A DNA stretch of 64,000 nt from Deinococcus aerolatus. GTDB taxonomy: Bacteria > Deinococcota > Deinococci > Deinococcales > Deinococcaceae. Where the stretch lies: the NCBI RefSeq assembly GCF_014647055.1, contig NZ_BMOL01000002.1:186001-250000 (forward strand). Reading direction: 5' to 3'. The position numbers and the translations under genes are program-made. Each line of letters opens with the position of its first letter. The stretch's first letter is position 1. Under the pieces are notes generated by a model. It was not told the DNA's origin. It saw only the letters and a program-made list of their open reading frames with translations, and did not search any database. Below, in pieces: positions 25,571-34,550 of the stretch.

Positions 25571-26187
25571 TAGGCTATTTCACTCTTCGTTTCGACAGCC
25601 ATCTTCAGAAACAACGCGTGGACGCGGGGATCGCTGCTGAGTTCTGGATGAAAAGCCGTTGCCAGCACATGGCCCTGACTGAGCATCACGGCCTGACCCT
25701 CCCAGGTGGCCAGCGTGTTGACCTGAGGGCCTGGGGCGGTGAACGCCGGAGCGCGGATGAAGACGGCGGGAAAGGCCGCGTCCAGGCCCGCGACCGGCAG
25801 GGCAGCCGCGAACGAGTTGATCTGTCGGCCGAAGGCATTGCGCTGCACCACGGCGTCCAGTAATCCCAGGCTTTCCTGCTTGCCACCAAACTGCGGCGGC
25901 GCTCCCCGGACCTCGCGGGCCAGCAGGATCGCTCCGGCGCATGTGCCCCATATGGCCCCACCCGCAGCGTGAAAAGCGCGAATCGGCTGCCACAGGGCAT
26001 ATACCGTGAGGAGGCGGGCCATCGTCGTACTCTCCCCTCCCGGCAGCACCAATCCGTCCAGTTCCGCCAGATCGGCAGGCAACCGGACCTCTGTCACCGC
26101 CGCTCCCAGCGACTCCAGAATGCGGCGGTGTTCACGAAAGGCGCCCTGAAGGGCCAGGACGCCAATCCGGGACGATTTACCAGCCAC
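25570..26187 (-). CDS. pdxT: glutaminase subunit of PLP synthase
   Basis: Class I amidotransferase of 205 residues that frees ammonia from glutamine for PdxS in vitamin B6 synthesis. Family start [15 protein letters not shown], the oxyanion strand LPGGESTTM, nucleophile cysteine in GTCAGAILL, and the His-Glu pair in [10 protein letters not shown] are all visible. GTG at 26187 overlaps the end of pdxS by 11 bases, as expected for coupled subunits. Its end lies at repeat copy D. Confidence 0.95.
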   Translation of the reverse strand: MAGKSSRIGVLALQGAFREHRRILESLGAAVTEVRLPADLAELDGLVLPGGESTTMARLLTVYALWQPIRAFHAAGGAIWGTCAGAILLAREVRGAPPQFGGKQESLGLLDAVVQRNAFGRQINSFAAALPVAGLDAAFPAVFIRAPAFTAPGPQVNTLATWEGQAVMLSQGHVLATAFHPELSSDPRVHALFLKMAVETKSEIA

Positions 26188-27073
26188 GCGAGGCGAGGCG
26201 CTCGGCGGGAATCAGGTCGTCGATGTTAATGCCGGTCATCGGTGCACCCAGGTCCTCACTGATCTCGGCCAGCACGTCCGCGTTCTGGAAGTGGGTCACG
26301 GCCTTGACAATGGCCTGAGCACGGCGCTCGGGATTGTCGCTCTTGAAGATGCCGCTGCCCACGAACACACCGTCAAGCCCCAGTACCATCATCAGGGCCG
26401 CGTCGGCAGGCGTAGCGACGCCGCCAGCGGCAAAGTTCACCACCGGCAGTTTGCCGTGCTGGTGAACGTACCTGACCAGTTCGTAGGGGGCCTGCAGGTC
26501 ACGGGCCACCGTCATCAGTTCTTCGGTGGGGCGGGCCTGGATCGCCCGGATCTCGCCCAGCACGGTGCGGGCGTGGCGCACGGCTTCCACAACGTTGCCG
26601 GTCCCGGCCTCGCCCTTGGTGCGAATCATGCTTGCACCCTCGCCCACGCGGCGCAGCGCCTCGCCCAGGTTCTTGGCTCCACATACGAACGGCACCTTGA
26701 AGTCGGTCTTGAGGATGTGAAACTGCTCGTCGGCGGGGGTCAGGACCTCGGACTCGTCGATGAAATCCACGCCCAGCGCCTGCAGGATCTGCGCCTCGAC
26801 GATATGGCCGATGCGGACCTTGGCCATCACCGGAATGGTCACCGCGGCAATGATCTCCTTGATCATCTTGGGATCACTCATGCGGGCCACACCGCCGTCC
26901 ACGCGGATGTCGGCTGGAACGCGCTCCAGGGCCATCACGGCGGTGGCCCCGGCCGCCTCGGCAATGCGGGCCTGGTCAGCCGTGACCACGTCCATGATCA
27001 CGCCGCCCTTGAACATTTCGGCGAATCCGAAGTTAAGCTGGTTCTGCTGGTCCTGGGGGGTGGAGTCACTCAT
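26177..27073 (-). CDS. pdxS: pyridoxal 5'-phosphate synthase, lyase subunit
   Basis: Makes PLP from ribose 5-phosphate, glyceraldehyde 3-phosphate and PdxT-derived ammonia. The TIM barrel of 298 residues includes [37 protein letters not shown] with the active lysine, and [18 protein letters not shown]. The start MSDSTPQ at 27073 is six bases after a -10 TATGCT, so the message is leaderless. pdxT overlaps the 3' end. Confidence 0.96.
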   Translation of the reverse strand: MSDSTPQDQQNQLNFGFAEMFKGGVIMDVVTADQARIAEAAGATAVMALERVPADIRVDGGVARMSDPKMIKEIIAAVTIPVMAKVRIGHIVEAQILQALGVDFIDESEVLTPADEQFHILKTDFKVPFVCGAKNLGEALRRVGEGASMIRTKGEAGTGNVVEAVRHARTVLGEIRAIQARPTEELMTVARDLQAPYELVRYVHQHGKLPVVNFAAGGVATPADAALMMVLGLDGVFVGSGIFKSDNPERRAQAIVKAVTHFQNADVLAEISEDLGAPMTGINIDDLIPAERLASRGW

Positions 27074-27124
27074 GGCCGCAGCATAGGCCGCAACTGCCCC
27101 CATTCATAGGGCCAGAAAAGCAGT

Positions 27125-27583
27125 TTAGGTGGGGTCAGTCTTCAATGTACGATGCCACTCTTCCCAGATGCGCTCAATGGTCAGCGCCAGTTCGGCGGGA
27201 CGGAAAGGCTTGACCAGGTACGCCTGCACCACGCCGCCGCGGGAGCTGGAAGCTGCCGGGGGATTGAGCCCCGAGAGGTAGACCACCGGGGGCATCTGGC
27301 GGGAAGGCTGGCCGCCGTGGGCCTGATACTGGGCCTGCAACCGCCGCACCGTCTCAAAGCCGTCCCAGGGGGCCATCAGCACGTCCATGACAATCACGTC
27401 GATGTCGCGCTGACGGCAGATTTCCAGCGCCTGCGGGCCGCTGGCGGCCAGACTCACAGCGTACCCCCGCATCTGCAGGGTCAGGTCCAGCAGTTCCAGA
27501 ATCTGGGTCTCGTCGTCCACCACCAGCAGTTGCAGGGGCCGCCGCGTCCCCTCCGGGGTGGTCAGCTGTGGCCCGCCCGTCAT
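27125..27583 (-). CDS. single-domain response regulator
   Basis: A 152-residue receiver domain without an output domain. The acidic pocket is VVDDE, the phospho-acceptor Asp is in VIVMDVLM, the conserved Ser/Thr position is in VVYLSGL, and the lysine is in YLVKPF. An insertion of about 20 residues before YLSGL (QAQYQAHGGQPSRQMPP) lengthens the domain. The ATG at 27583 is preferred; a TTG at 27610 would overlap the upstream peptidase gene. No partner kinase is nearby. It follows the M23 peptidase gene after ten bases and probably shares its transcript. Confidence 0.85.
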   Translation of the reverse strand: MTGGPQLTTPEGTRRPLQLLVVDDETQILELLDLTLQMRGYAVSLAASGPQALEICRQRDIDVIVMDVLMAPWDGFETVRRLQAQYQAHGGQPSRQMPPVVYLSGLNPPAASSSRGGVVQAYLVKPFRPAELALTIERIWEEWHRTLKTDPT

Positions 27584-27593
27584 GGGTACGCCG

Positions 27594-28982
27594 TCACGGC
27601 AGCATGGCAAACGGGTCGATGGCCTGTCCGCCCAGCCGGACCTCGAAATGCAGGTGCGGCCCGGTGCAGATGCCGGTGCAGCCGATGTAGCCCAGGAGCT
27701 GGCCCGGCTGCACGGTCTGCCCGGCCACCACCGCCGTGCGGCTCATATGGCCGTAGATCACGGTGCTGTTGCCGCTGACGGTCAAGACGTTCAGGCCAAA
27801 GGCCCCATAACCGCTGGCCGAGACCGTGCCCCCGCTGGCCGCGTAGATCGGTGTGCCGAAGGGCGCGGCCAGATCGATGCCGCCGTGAAACACCTCCCGG
27901 TGAAACGCAATGTCGCGCTCACCAAAGCGGCTGGTCAGGGTAAAGGAGCGCAGCGGCCACGCCAGACCGCCCACCCGCCCGGTGCTGGCCGTCTGCACGG
28001 TGGCGGGAAGGTTGGCCTGCGGCCTCACTGCGGCAGTGGCGGCCCGCTGCCGCGCTGCGGCCTGAGCGGCCTCGTACTGGGCCTGACGCTCGTAGGCCGC
28101 CTGCTGCCTGCGGCGCTCCGGACTGTCCTTCCAGGCCAGGTAGGCCTCGTACTTTTGCTGACGGGCGTACTTTTCCTGCAAGCGCTGGCGATCGCGGTCC
28201 TTCTTCCAGGTCAGATACGCCTCGTACCGCTGCTGCTTTTCGTAGGCCAGCTGCGCCTGCCGCTCGGCCTCGCGGGCGGCCAGCAGCTGCAGGCGGAAGC
28301 CCTCGGCGCGTACGCCCGGCAGCAACAGTTCGTCGCCCACCTGCAGTTCGGTGGGCAGCACGTCATTGGCGTGGGCGGTGGCCACCAGATCCGCGCCATA
28401 CCCGGCGATCAGCGACAGGGCCGACTGGCCGGGCTTGATGCGGACCAGCAGGCCACGCTCGCGGGTGGGGATGTTGAGCGTTTCGCCGGCCCGCAGGGTG
28501 TCCAGACTCTGGCGGTCCAGATTAACCCCCAGCAGGTCCACCATGCTCAGGCCGTGGCGCGTCGCCACCGCGCTCAGCGTGTCGCCGGGCCGGGCCGCGT
28601 AGCTGTGGACCGAGGAGGGCCGGGCCGGGGCACGCACCGCTGCGCGGCCCGGCAGCCGGATCTCGCTGAGCCGCCAGTCGGACGCCGATTTCAGCGTCCG
28701 CACCGCTCCTGTCGTCACGCCGTAACGCCGGGCCAGCACCTTGGGTGTGATCTGGCCCGCCGTGATGATCTGGACCGACAGCCCGCCCGGTGCCCTTTGC
28801 AGCACCACATCGGGTTCGGCCTCGAACAGAGCGACAGGCGTGGGGAAAAGCGCGGCCAGCCGTTCAGGCAGCGCGGCGGAAGCGTGGGCCACGGGTGAGG
28901 CTGCCAGGAGCAGGGCAGCCCCAAGCAGGACGCGGGCATAACGACGGACAGGAGACAGGGGGGCAGGTGAAAGGACAGTCAA
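27594..28982 (-). CDS. LysM / M23 peptidase with coiled coil
   Basis: An exported 462-residue murein hydrolase candidate. A signal peptide (to about residue 35) is followed by two LysM modules (about 128-172 and 180-225: YAARPGDTLSAVATRHG, then IKPGQSALSLIAGYGADL). A Gln/Arg/Tyr-rich coiled coil with YEAYL repeats spans about 240-330. The C-terminal M23 domain has zinc ligands in FHGGIDLAAP and PHLHFEV. The layout fits a cell-wall endopeptidase or an EnvC/NlpD-like amidase activator. The start is TTG at 28982, without a clear Shine-Dalgarno, so the exact N-terminus is uncertain. Confidence 0.85.
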   Translation of the reverse strand: MTVLSPAPLSPVRRYARVLLGAALLLAASPVAHASAALPERLAALFPTPVALFEAEPDVVLQRAPGGLSVQIITAGQITPKVLARRYGVTTGAVRTLKSASDWRLSEIRLPGRAAVRAPARPSSVHSYAARPGDTLSAVATRHGLSMVDLLGVNLDRQSLDTLRAGETLNIPTRERGLLVRIKPGQSALSLIAGYGADLVATAHANDVLPTELQVGDELLLPGVRAEGFRLQLLAAREAERQAQLAYEKQQRYEAYLTWKKDRDRQRLQEKYARQQKYEAYLAWKDSPERRRQQAAYERQAQYEAAQAAARQRAATAAVRPQANLPATVQTASTGRVGGLAWPLRSFTLTSRFGERDIAFHREVFHGGIDLAAPFGTPIYAASGGTVSASGYGAFGLNVLTVSGNSTVIYGHMSRTAVVAGQTVQPGQLLGYIGCTGICTGPHLHFEVRLGGQAIDPFAMLP

Positions 28983-29019
28983 GCGTCAGATACTCCGGAT
29001 TCAGGTCAGGTGGTGGGCG

Positions 29020-30312
29020 TCAGCCGCCCGCCAGATTTTGCAGGAACTCCACATTGTTGCGGGTCTTGCCCATGCGCGAGAGCAGCATTTCCATCGCGTC
29101 GGCCGGGTCCATGTCGCTGATGACCTTGCGCAGCAGCCACATCTTCTTCAGGACCTCCGGCTGCAGCAGCAGCTCCTCGCGACGGGTGCCAGACTTGAGA
29201 ATGTCCAGCGCAGGGAAGATGCGGCGCTCTTCCAGCCGGCGCGACAGGACGAGTTCGGCGTTGCCGGTGCCCTTGAATTCCTCGAAGATCACGTCGTCCA
29301 TGCGGCTGCCGGTTTCCACCAGCGCGGTGGCCAGGATGGTCAGGCTGCCGCCCTCGCGAATGTTGCGGGCCGCGCCCAGGAATCTCTTGGGCCAGTGCAG
29401 CGCGTTGCTGTCCAGACCGCCCGACAGCGTGCGGCCGGTGGGCGGCGTGACCAGGTTGTTGGCGCGGGCCAGACGGGTGATGCTGTCCAGCAGAATCACC
29501 ACATGCCCGCCGTCCTCCACGATGCGCCGGGCGCGTTCGTGGACAAATTCAGCCACCCGGACGTGGTGCTGTGGCGGCTCGTCGAAGGTGGAGGCCACCA
29601 CCTGCGCGCCCTGCACGCTCTCGCGGAAATCGGTGACCTCTTCCGGACGCTCGTCGACCAGCAGCACCATCACGGTCACGTCGGGGTAGTTCTTGACAAT
29701 GGAGTTGGCGATCTGCTTCAGCAGAGTCGTCTTGCCGGCCTTGGGCGGCGCGACGATGAGTGCCCGCTGTCCGCGCCCGATGGGCACCAGCAGATCCACA
29801 ACGCGCAGGCTCAGGCCGTCGGGGTTGCCGGGGTCTTCCAGCACCAGCTGCGCTTCGGGAAAGGTGGGGGTCAGGTCATCGAAACGCGGGCGGCGGCGGG
29901 CCGACTCAGGGTCCAGACCGTTGACCGCCTCCACCTGCACCAGGGAGCCGAAGCGTTCGTTCTCGCGCGGGCGGCGAGCGCGGCCGATCACGTCGTCGCC
30001 GGTTCGCAGATGGTTGGCCTTGATCAGCCCGGCCGTGACCAGCACCGTGCGGCTGTTGGGGTCCAGCAGGTCCGACTGCAGGAAGCCGTAGCCGTCGGCG
30101 CTGATTTCCAGGTAACCGCGTGCCAGCAGCTGCCCCTCAGCGTCGGCCTGGTGCTCCATGATCGCCAGCGCCAGCGCGTCCTTCTTCAGCTTGCGGTAGT
30201 TGTCGATGCCGTACCCGGCGGCGATCAGGTGCAGCTCGGGCAGGATCTTCTGCTGCAGTTCCTGATACGGCAGGGCAGCCGTAAAGGGCGAGGCTCCGCT
30301 GAAATCGGTCAC
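29020..30312 (-). CDS. rho: transcription termination factor Rho
   Basis: RNA-dependent hexameric helicase that ends transcription. The 430 residues include the N-terminal Rho domain, the cold-shock-like RNA-binding domain with GYLEISADGYGFLQ, Walker A APPKAGKTTL, Walker B VVILLDSITRLARA, and the DERPEEVTD and RRIFPALD blocks. GTG at 30312 is chosen because it overlaps the stop of a short upstream ORF (GTGA) and because family similarity begins just after it. A longer in-frame extension upstream has no Rho similarity. Confidence 0.93.
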   Translation of the reverse strand: MTDFSGASPFTAALPYQELQQKILPELHLIAAGYGIDNYRKLKKDALALAIMEHQADAEGQLLARGYLEISADGYGFLQSDLLDPNSRTVLVTAGLIKANHLRTGDDVIGRARRPRENERFGSLVQVEAVNGLDPESARRRPRFDDLTPTFPEAQLVLEDPGNPDGLSLRVVDLLVPIGRGQRALIVAPPKAGKTTLLKQIANSIVKNYPDVTVMVLLVDERPEEVTDFRESVQGAQVVASTFDEPPQHHVRVAEFVHERARRIVEDGGHVVILLDSITRLARANNLVTPPTGRTLSGGLDSNALHWPKRFLGAARNIREGGSLTILATALVETGSRMDDVIFEEFKGTGNAELVLSRRLEERRIFPALDILKSGTRREELLLQPEVLKKMWLLRKVISDMDPADAMEMLLSRMGKTRNNVEFLQNLAGG

Positions 30313-30392
30313 TGCGGACACCCGTCCCGGGCTGGGGTGGGCTGGATATTGATGTGGTAACGGCTCGGTTGAGAATGACAAGGCAACTTCAT
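30309..30392 (-). CDS. rho leader peptide ORF (27 codons)
   Basis: An ATG preceded by GGGAG at a six-base gap begins a 27-residue reading frame (MKLPCHSQPSRYH...) whose TGA overlaps the rho GTG. This gives translational coupling. E. coli rho is also preceded by a short leader ORF, and rho autoregulates through its leader. The peptide has no recognisable family. TACAAT near 30409-30414 could be its -10 box. Whether the peptide matters or only its translation does is open. Confidence 0.5.
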   Translation of the reverse strand: MKLPCHSQPSRYHINIQPTPARDGCPQ

Positions 30393-30561
30393 TGGATACT
30401 CCCTGACAAGGATTGTACGCGCCCGCCGCCGAATACACCGTGAGGGCACGCGGAGGCAGAGGGGGAGGCAGGCGGAGACGACACCCAGCATACCCCCAGC
30501 GCGCCCTGACGTCCTGCGCTGCGGGTATGGCGCAGCCTTTGACGCGGCACTGACCGGCGCA

Positions 30562-30591
30562 TTGACCCGCACGGTCCCGCCGCCCTACCAT
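30562..30591 (+). promoter_or_regulatory. promoter of the ileS T-box transcript
   Basis: TTGACC (30562-30567) and TACCAT (30586-30591) are separated by 18 bases, predicting a start near 30598, right at the 5' edge of the T-box leader. Confidence 0.7.
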
Positions 30592-30597
30592 GAGGGT

Positions 30598-30898
30598 CAC
30601 TCCTGAAAACGGGGTGAGCACGCAGATGCGAACGCGAGGACAGTAGGCCAGCGCAGGGCAGTCGGGAGCGAGTCAGGGACGGTGGGAGCCTGACAAACCA
30701 GCCGCCACGCCGAACATCACCTCCCGCGCAGACGGAAGAAAGGCCCGCACAGGCCGACTAGACCCGTCCGGACGCCCCCCGGCAGAGGGCCTTGCAACGA
30801 GACCGCGAGCATCTAGCGGCAAAGTTGGGTGGTACCACGCACATGACCTTCACGGGCGGCGCGTCCCAGCATTGAAGCTGAGGCGCGTCGTCTTTTTT
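30598..30898 (+). promoter_or_regulatory. isoleucine T-box riboswitch leader
   Basis: A tRNA-sensing leader before the cupin-ileS operon. Stem I begins near GCGAGGACAGTAG (30634-30646). The distal GGTGGGAG segment is at 30681-30688. The specifier loop GAACATCACC has codon ATC (30716-30718), an isoleucine codon. The conserved T-box AAAGTTGGGTGGTACCACGC is at 30821-30840; its TGGT bulge would pair with ACCA of uncharged tRNA. A terminator of about 16 pairs (30855-30870 with 30877-30892) ends in six T. Low charged tRNA-Ile should favour antitermination. The leader matches both amino acid and downstream synthetase. Confidence 0.9.
30855..30898 (+). terminator. conditional terminator of the T-box leader
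   Basis: Arms 30855-30870 and 30877-30892 pair with one mismatch and a few G-U pairs, then TTTTTT follows. The hairpin competes with the antiterminator formed by the T-box sequence just upstream. Confidence 0.85.
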
Positions 30899-30917
30899 CA
30901 TGATGGGAGGAAAAGCC

Positions 30918-31247
30918 ATGCAGATGCAGGACATTCCGTTTGGCGTCACCGACTGGTCTGCGGTGCCGGCCACCACGCATCCGGGCGTGAGTGGCGTGGC
31001 CCACTGGCGCACGCAGACGTTCGGCGGCATCCGCGTCCGCATGGTGGAGTATTCCCCCGGCTATCTGGCGGACCACTGGTGCCGCAAGGGCCACATCCTG
31101 CTGGTGCTGGACGGTCAGCTGAACACTGAACTGGAAGACGGCCGCACCTTCACCCTCACGCCCGGCCAGAGCTATCAGGTGGCCGATCAGGCCGAAGCGC
31201 ACCGCTCCAGCACAGCAGATGGAGCCAGCCTGTTTATCGTCGACTAG
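30918..31247 (+). CDS. DHCW-motif cupin-fold protein
   Basis: A 109-residue cupin. The motif DHWCRKGHILLVLDG is the family signature with likely metal-binding His residues, and LTPGQSYQVAD is the second cupin half. The biochemical function of this family is not known to me. The ATG at 30918 follows GGGAGG at a seven-base gap; an ATG at 30900 overlaps the terminator tail and is less likely. It is the first gene after the isoleucine T-box and is followed by ileS after 37 bases, so it is controlled by isoleucine supply. Confidence 0.8.
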   Translation: MQMQDIPFGVTDWSAVPATTHPGVSGVAHWRTQTFGGIRVRMVEYSPGYLADHWCRKGHILLVLDGQLNTELEDGRTFTLTPGQSYQVADQAEAHRSSTADGASLFIVD

Positions 31248-31284
31248 CCCTGTATCTCCAAGTCTCCCCCACCGAGGTCTCCCC

Positions 31285-34200
31285 ATGTCCATGTTCAATC
31301 CCGTCGAAGCCAACCCCAAATTCCCCGCGCTGGAAGAGGCCACCCTGCAGTGGTGGAATGAAAAGAAGATCTTCGAACGCAGCCTGGAAGGCACCGCCGA
31401 CGGCCCGGTGTACACCTTCTACGAGGGGCCGCCCACCGCCAACGGACAGCCGGGCATCCACCACGTTCAGGCCCGCAGCTTCAAGGACCTGTTTCCGCGT
31501 TTCAAGACGATGCAGGGCTTCCATGTGCCGCGCAAGGCGGGCTGGGACACGCACGGCCTGCCGGTGGAAATCGGCGTCGAGAAGCGGCTGGGCCTGAATT
31601 CAAAGCGTGAGGTGGAGGCCTACGGCATCGACAAATTCAACGCCGAGTGCCGCCAGAGCGTCTTCGTGTACGAGGCCGAGTGGCGGCGCTTCACCCAGCG
31701 CATGGGCTACTGGGTGGATCTGGACGACGCCTACATGACGCTGCACAAGGACTACATCGAATCGGTGTGGTGGAGCGTGGCCGAGCTGGAGAAAAAGGGG
31801 CTGCTGTACCGGGGCTTCCGCGTCGCGCCGTACTGCCCGAAAGACGGCACCACCCTGTCCAACGCCGAGGTCAGCGAGGGTTACAAGGATATCCAGGATC
31901 CCAGCATCTACGTCACGCTTGACCTGTTGGAGCCGGAAAGGCTGGGGCTGGAGGCAGGCGCGGCCTTTCTGGTCTGGACAACGACGCCGTGGACGCTGCC
32001 GTACAACGTGGGCGTCGCCCTCCACCCGGACTTCGAGTACGTGGCCGCGAAGGACAAGGACGGCAAGGTGCTGATCCTGGCCCGCACGCTGCTGGATGAG
32101 GTGCTGGGCGAGGGCGCGGAGGTCGTGAAGTCGTTCCGGGGCACGGAGCTGGACCGCCTGAGCTACACCCCCCTCTACACCGAGGCGTATGACGCGGAGG
32201 GTGACGGCGCACCCGTCTGGATGAGCGGCCTGGACACCTACGTCTCCGACAGCGACGGCACCGGCATCGTCCACACCGCCCCGGCCTTTGGCGAGGACGA
32301 CATGCGGCTGGCGAGAAACTACGGCTTCCCGGTGATCGTGGGCGTGGACCCGGAGGGCAAGCACCGCTATGGCCCGTGGAAGGGCGTCTTCTTCCGCGAC
32401 GCCAACACGGACATCAGTCGTGACCTCAAGGGGCGCGGCGTTATGTGGCGCGACAAGAACTTCATGCACTCCTACCCGCACTGCTGGCGCTGCGGCACAC
32501 CGCTGATGTACTACGCCACCGAGAGCTGGTACCTGAACAACACCTCCCTGAAACAGCGGCTGATCGAGCTGAACCAGACCATCGACTGGCACCCGCCGCA
32601 CATCAAAAACGGGCGCTACGGCGGCTGGCTGGAAAACCTGATCGACTGGAATCTCTCGCGGAGCCGCTACTGGGGCACGCCGCTGCCGATCTGGGAGACG
32701 GCGGACGGCGGCAAGTACAAAGTCGTTGGCAGCTACGCCGAACTGGCGGAACTCAGCGGGCGGCCCGAGCTGACCGGGCCGGACTTCGATCCTCACCGCC
32801 CGTTCGTCGACGACATCACCTTCGAACTGGACGGCGAGACGTACAAGCGCGTCCCCTACGTGATGGACGTGTGGTACGACAGCGGTTCGATGCCGTTTGC
32901 GCAGCACCATTACCCGTTCGAGAACAGGGCGAAATTCGAGGCGGGCGGCTTTCCCGCCGACTTTATCGCCGAGGCGATTGACCAGACGCGCGGGTGGTTC
33001 AACAGCCTGCACCAGATCGGCACGATGGTCTTCGATTCGGTGGCGTACAAGTCGGTGATCTGCTCCGGGCACATCCTGGACGAGAAGGGCTTCAAGATGT
33101 CCAAGAGCAAGGGCAACATCGTGGACCCCTGGGAGGTGTTCGGGCAGTACGGGGCCGATGCCGCCCGCTGGTACATGTATGTCTCGGCGCCGCCAGAGCT
33201 GTCCCGGCGCTTCGGCATGAATCTGGTGGGCGAGGCGTTCCGCAGCTACTTCCTGACGCTGTGGAACACCTACAGCTTCTTCGTGCTGTACGCCAATCTG
33301 GACAAACCGGACCTGCGGGCCGCCCCGCCGCTGGAGGAACGCCCGGAGGTGGACCGCTGGCTGCTGGCAAAAGTTCAGGCCCTGATCGCCACGGTCACCG
33401 AGCGGCTGGAACACTACGATCCCACCGGATCGAGCCGCGCCCTCCAGGACTTCGTGACCGAGGACCTGAGCAACTGGTACGTGCGGCGCAACCGCAGGCG
33501 CTTCTGGAGCGGGGACGGCACGGTGGACCTGAGCGCGTACGCCACGCTGCACTACGCGCTGGTCACAGTGACACAACTGACCGCGCCGTTCACGCCCTTC
33601 CTGGCCGAGACGCTGTACCAGAATCTGGTGCGCAGCGTGGATGACACCGCGCCGGAAAGCGTGCATCTGTCGAGCTGGCCGGTGGTGGACGAGTCGCTCT
33701 CGGCCCCGGCGCTGGTGGGCGAGATGGACGCCGTGCTGCGGGTGGTCAGCCTGGGCCGGGCGGTGCGTGCCGGGAGCGGCATGCGCCAGCGGCAGCCGCT
33801 GCCCCGCGTGATGCTGCGTGCCCGCACGCCCCAGATGACGGCGGCGCTGGGCCGCTTCGGCGAGCAGATCCGCGAGGAGCTGAACGTCAAGGAGGTGGAG
33901 TTGCTGGACCAGTATGCCGAGCTGGTCAGCTACGCGCTGCGCCCCAACCTGCCGCTGCTGGGCAAGAAGTTCGGCAAGGCGGTGCCGCAGGTGCGCGCGG
34001 CCCTGAACGCGGCGGACGCCTCCGAGATCGCGCGGGCGGTGCGGGACGGCAAGCAGTTTGAAGTGGTGGCCCCCACCGGCGAACGCTTCGAGCTGGGGCC
34101 AGACGAGGTGCTGGTGGACGCCCAGTCTCCTGAAGGCTACGCCGCTCAGGAGGAGGCCGGGTATCTGGTGGCCTTCGACACCACGCTGACGCGCGAGCTG

Positions 34201-34464
34201 ACGCTGGAGGGGCTGGCCCGCGACCTGGTGCGCGGCATTCAGGACGGGCGCAAGAAGGCGGGCTTTGAGGTTCAGGACCGCATCACCCTGCACCTGGCGC
34301 TGGAGGGCGACGCCAGGGCCGCCGCCGAGGCGTGGCAGGAGTACCTGGTGTCCGAGACGCTGGCCGAGACGCTGGTTTTCGGTGAGGCGTCCGGCTTCCG
34401 GGCCGAGGTGGAAGGCGGCGCGGCGTACCTGGAGCGGCTGGAGGCAGACGGACTGACGGCCTGA
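31285..34464 (+). CDS. ileS: isoleucyl-tRNA synthetase
   Basis: Class I synthetase of 1059 residues. The HIGH-type motif is in NGQPGIHHVQ, the editing domain includes FLVWTTTPWTLPYNVGVALHP with the TTTPWT threonines, WYDSGSMPF and DQTRGWF lie in the catalytic core, and KMSKS is intact (GFKMSKSKGN). The C-terminal part is of the longer eukaryote-like IleRS type, without an obvious CxxC zinc end. The start MSMFNPVEANPKF is chosen for family fit; no strong Shine-Dalgarno is seen. Expression is governed by the upstream T-box. Confidence 0.95.
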   Translation: MSMFNPVEANPKFPALEEATLQWWNEKKIFERSLEGTADGPVYTFYEGPPTANGQPGIHHVQARSFKDLFPRFKTMQGFHVPRKAGWDTHGLPVEIGVEKRLGLNSKREVEAYGIDKFNAECRQSVFVYEAEWRRFTQRMGYWVDLDDAYMTLHKDYIESVWWSVAELEKKGLLYRGFRVAPYCPKDGTTLSNAEVSEGYKDIQDPSIYVTLDLLEPERLGLEAGAAFLVWTTTPWTLPYNVGVALHPDFEYVAAKDKDGKVLILARTLLDEVLGEGAEVVKSFRGTELDRLSYTPLYTEAYDAEGDGAPVWMSGLDTYVSDSDGTGIVHTAPAFGEDDMRLARNYGFPVIVGVDPEGKHRYGPWKGVFFRDANTDISRDLKGRGVMWRDKNFMHSYPHCWRCGTPLMYYATESWYLNNTSLKQRLIELNQTIDWHPPHIKNGRYGGWLENLIDWNLSRSRYWGTPLPIWETADGGKYKVVGSYAELAELSGRPELTGPDFDPHRPFVDDITFELDGETYKRVPYVMDVWYDSGSMPFAQHHYPFENRAKFEAGGFPADFIAEAIDQTRGWFNSLHQIGTMVFDSVAYKSVICSGHILDEKGFKMSKSKGNIVDPWEVFGQYGADAARWYMYVSAPPELSRRFGMNLVGEAFRSYFLTLWNTYSFFVLYANLDKPDLRAAPPLEERPEVDRWLLAKVQALIATVTERLEHYDPTGSSRALQDFVTEDLSNWYVRRNRRRFWSGDGTVDLSAYATLHYALVTVTQLTAPFTPFLAETLYQNLVRSVDDTAPESVHLSSWPVVDESLSAPALVGEMDAVLRVVSLGRAVRAGSGMRQRQPLPRVMLRARTPQMTAALGRFGEQIREELNVKEVELLDQYAELVSYALRPNLPLLGKKFGKAVPQVRAALNAADASEIARAVRDGKQFEVVAPTGERFELGPDEVLVDAQSPEGYAAQEEAGYLVAFDTTLTRELTLEGLARDLVRGIQDGRKKAGFEVQDRITLHLALEGDARAAAEAWQEYLVSETLAETLVFGEASGFRAEVEGGAAYLERLEADGLTA

Positions 34465-34469
34465 ATTTG

Positions 34470-34516
34470 AGAAGAGCGGGGACGCGGCTTGGTTTCTGCC
34501 GCGTCCCCGCTCTTCT
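34470..34516. terminator. strong bidirectional terminator after ileS
   Basis: A perfect 19-bp stem (34470-34488 with 34498-34516) with a 9-base loop lies between the convergent ileS and degV genes. T-rich sequence follows on the plus side. Confidence 0.85.
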
Positions 34517-34550
34517 CTTCTGGTTCAGCCTACTGCTGGACGTGGGCCGC

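Noticed and set aside
30313..30621. Long N-terminal extension of Rho
   Set aside because: Composition is Pro/Arg/Cys-rich without Rho similarity, it overlaps the divergent ileS promoter, and a leader ORF in another frame explains the region better.
30900..30917. Upstream ATG for the cupin gene
   Set aside because: It lies in the T-run of the T-box terminator, whereas the ATG at 30918 has a Shine-Dalgarno.
31600..34293. 897-codon open frame on the minus strand opposite ileS
   Set aside because: It is exactly antisense to a clear IleRS, rich in His/Arg/Gln as expected for GC-rich shadow frames, and has no family motifs.
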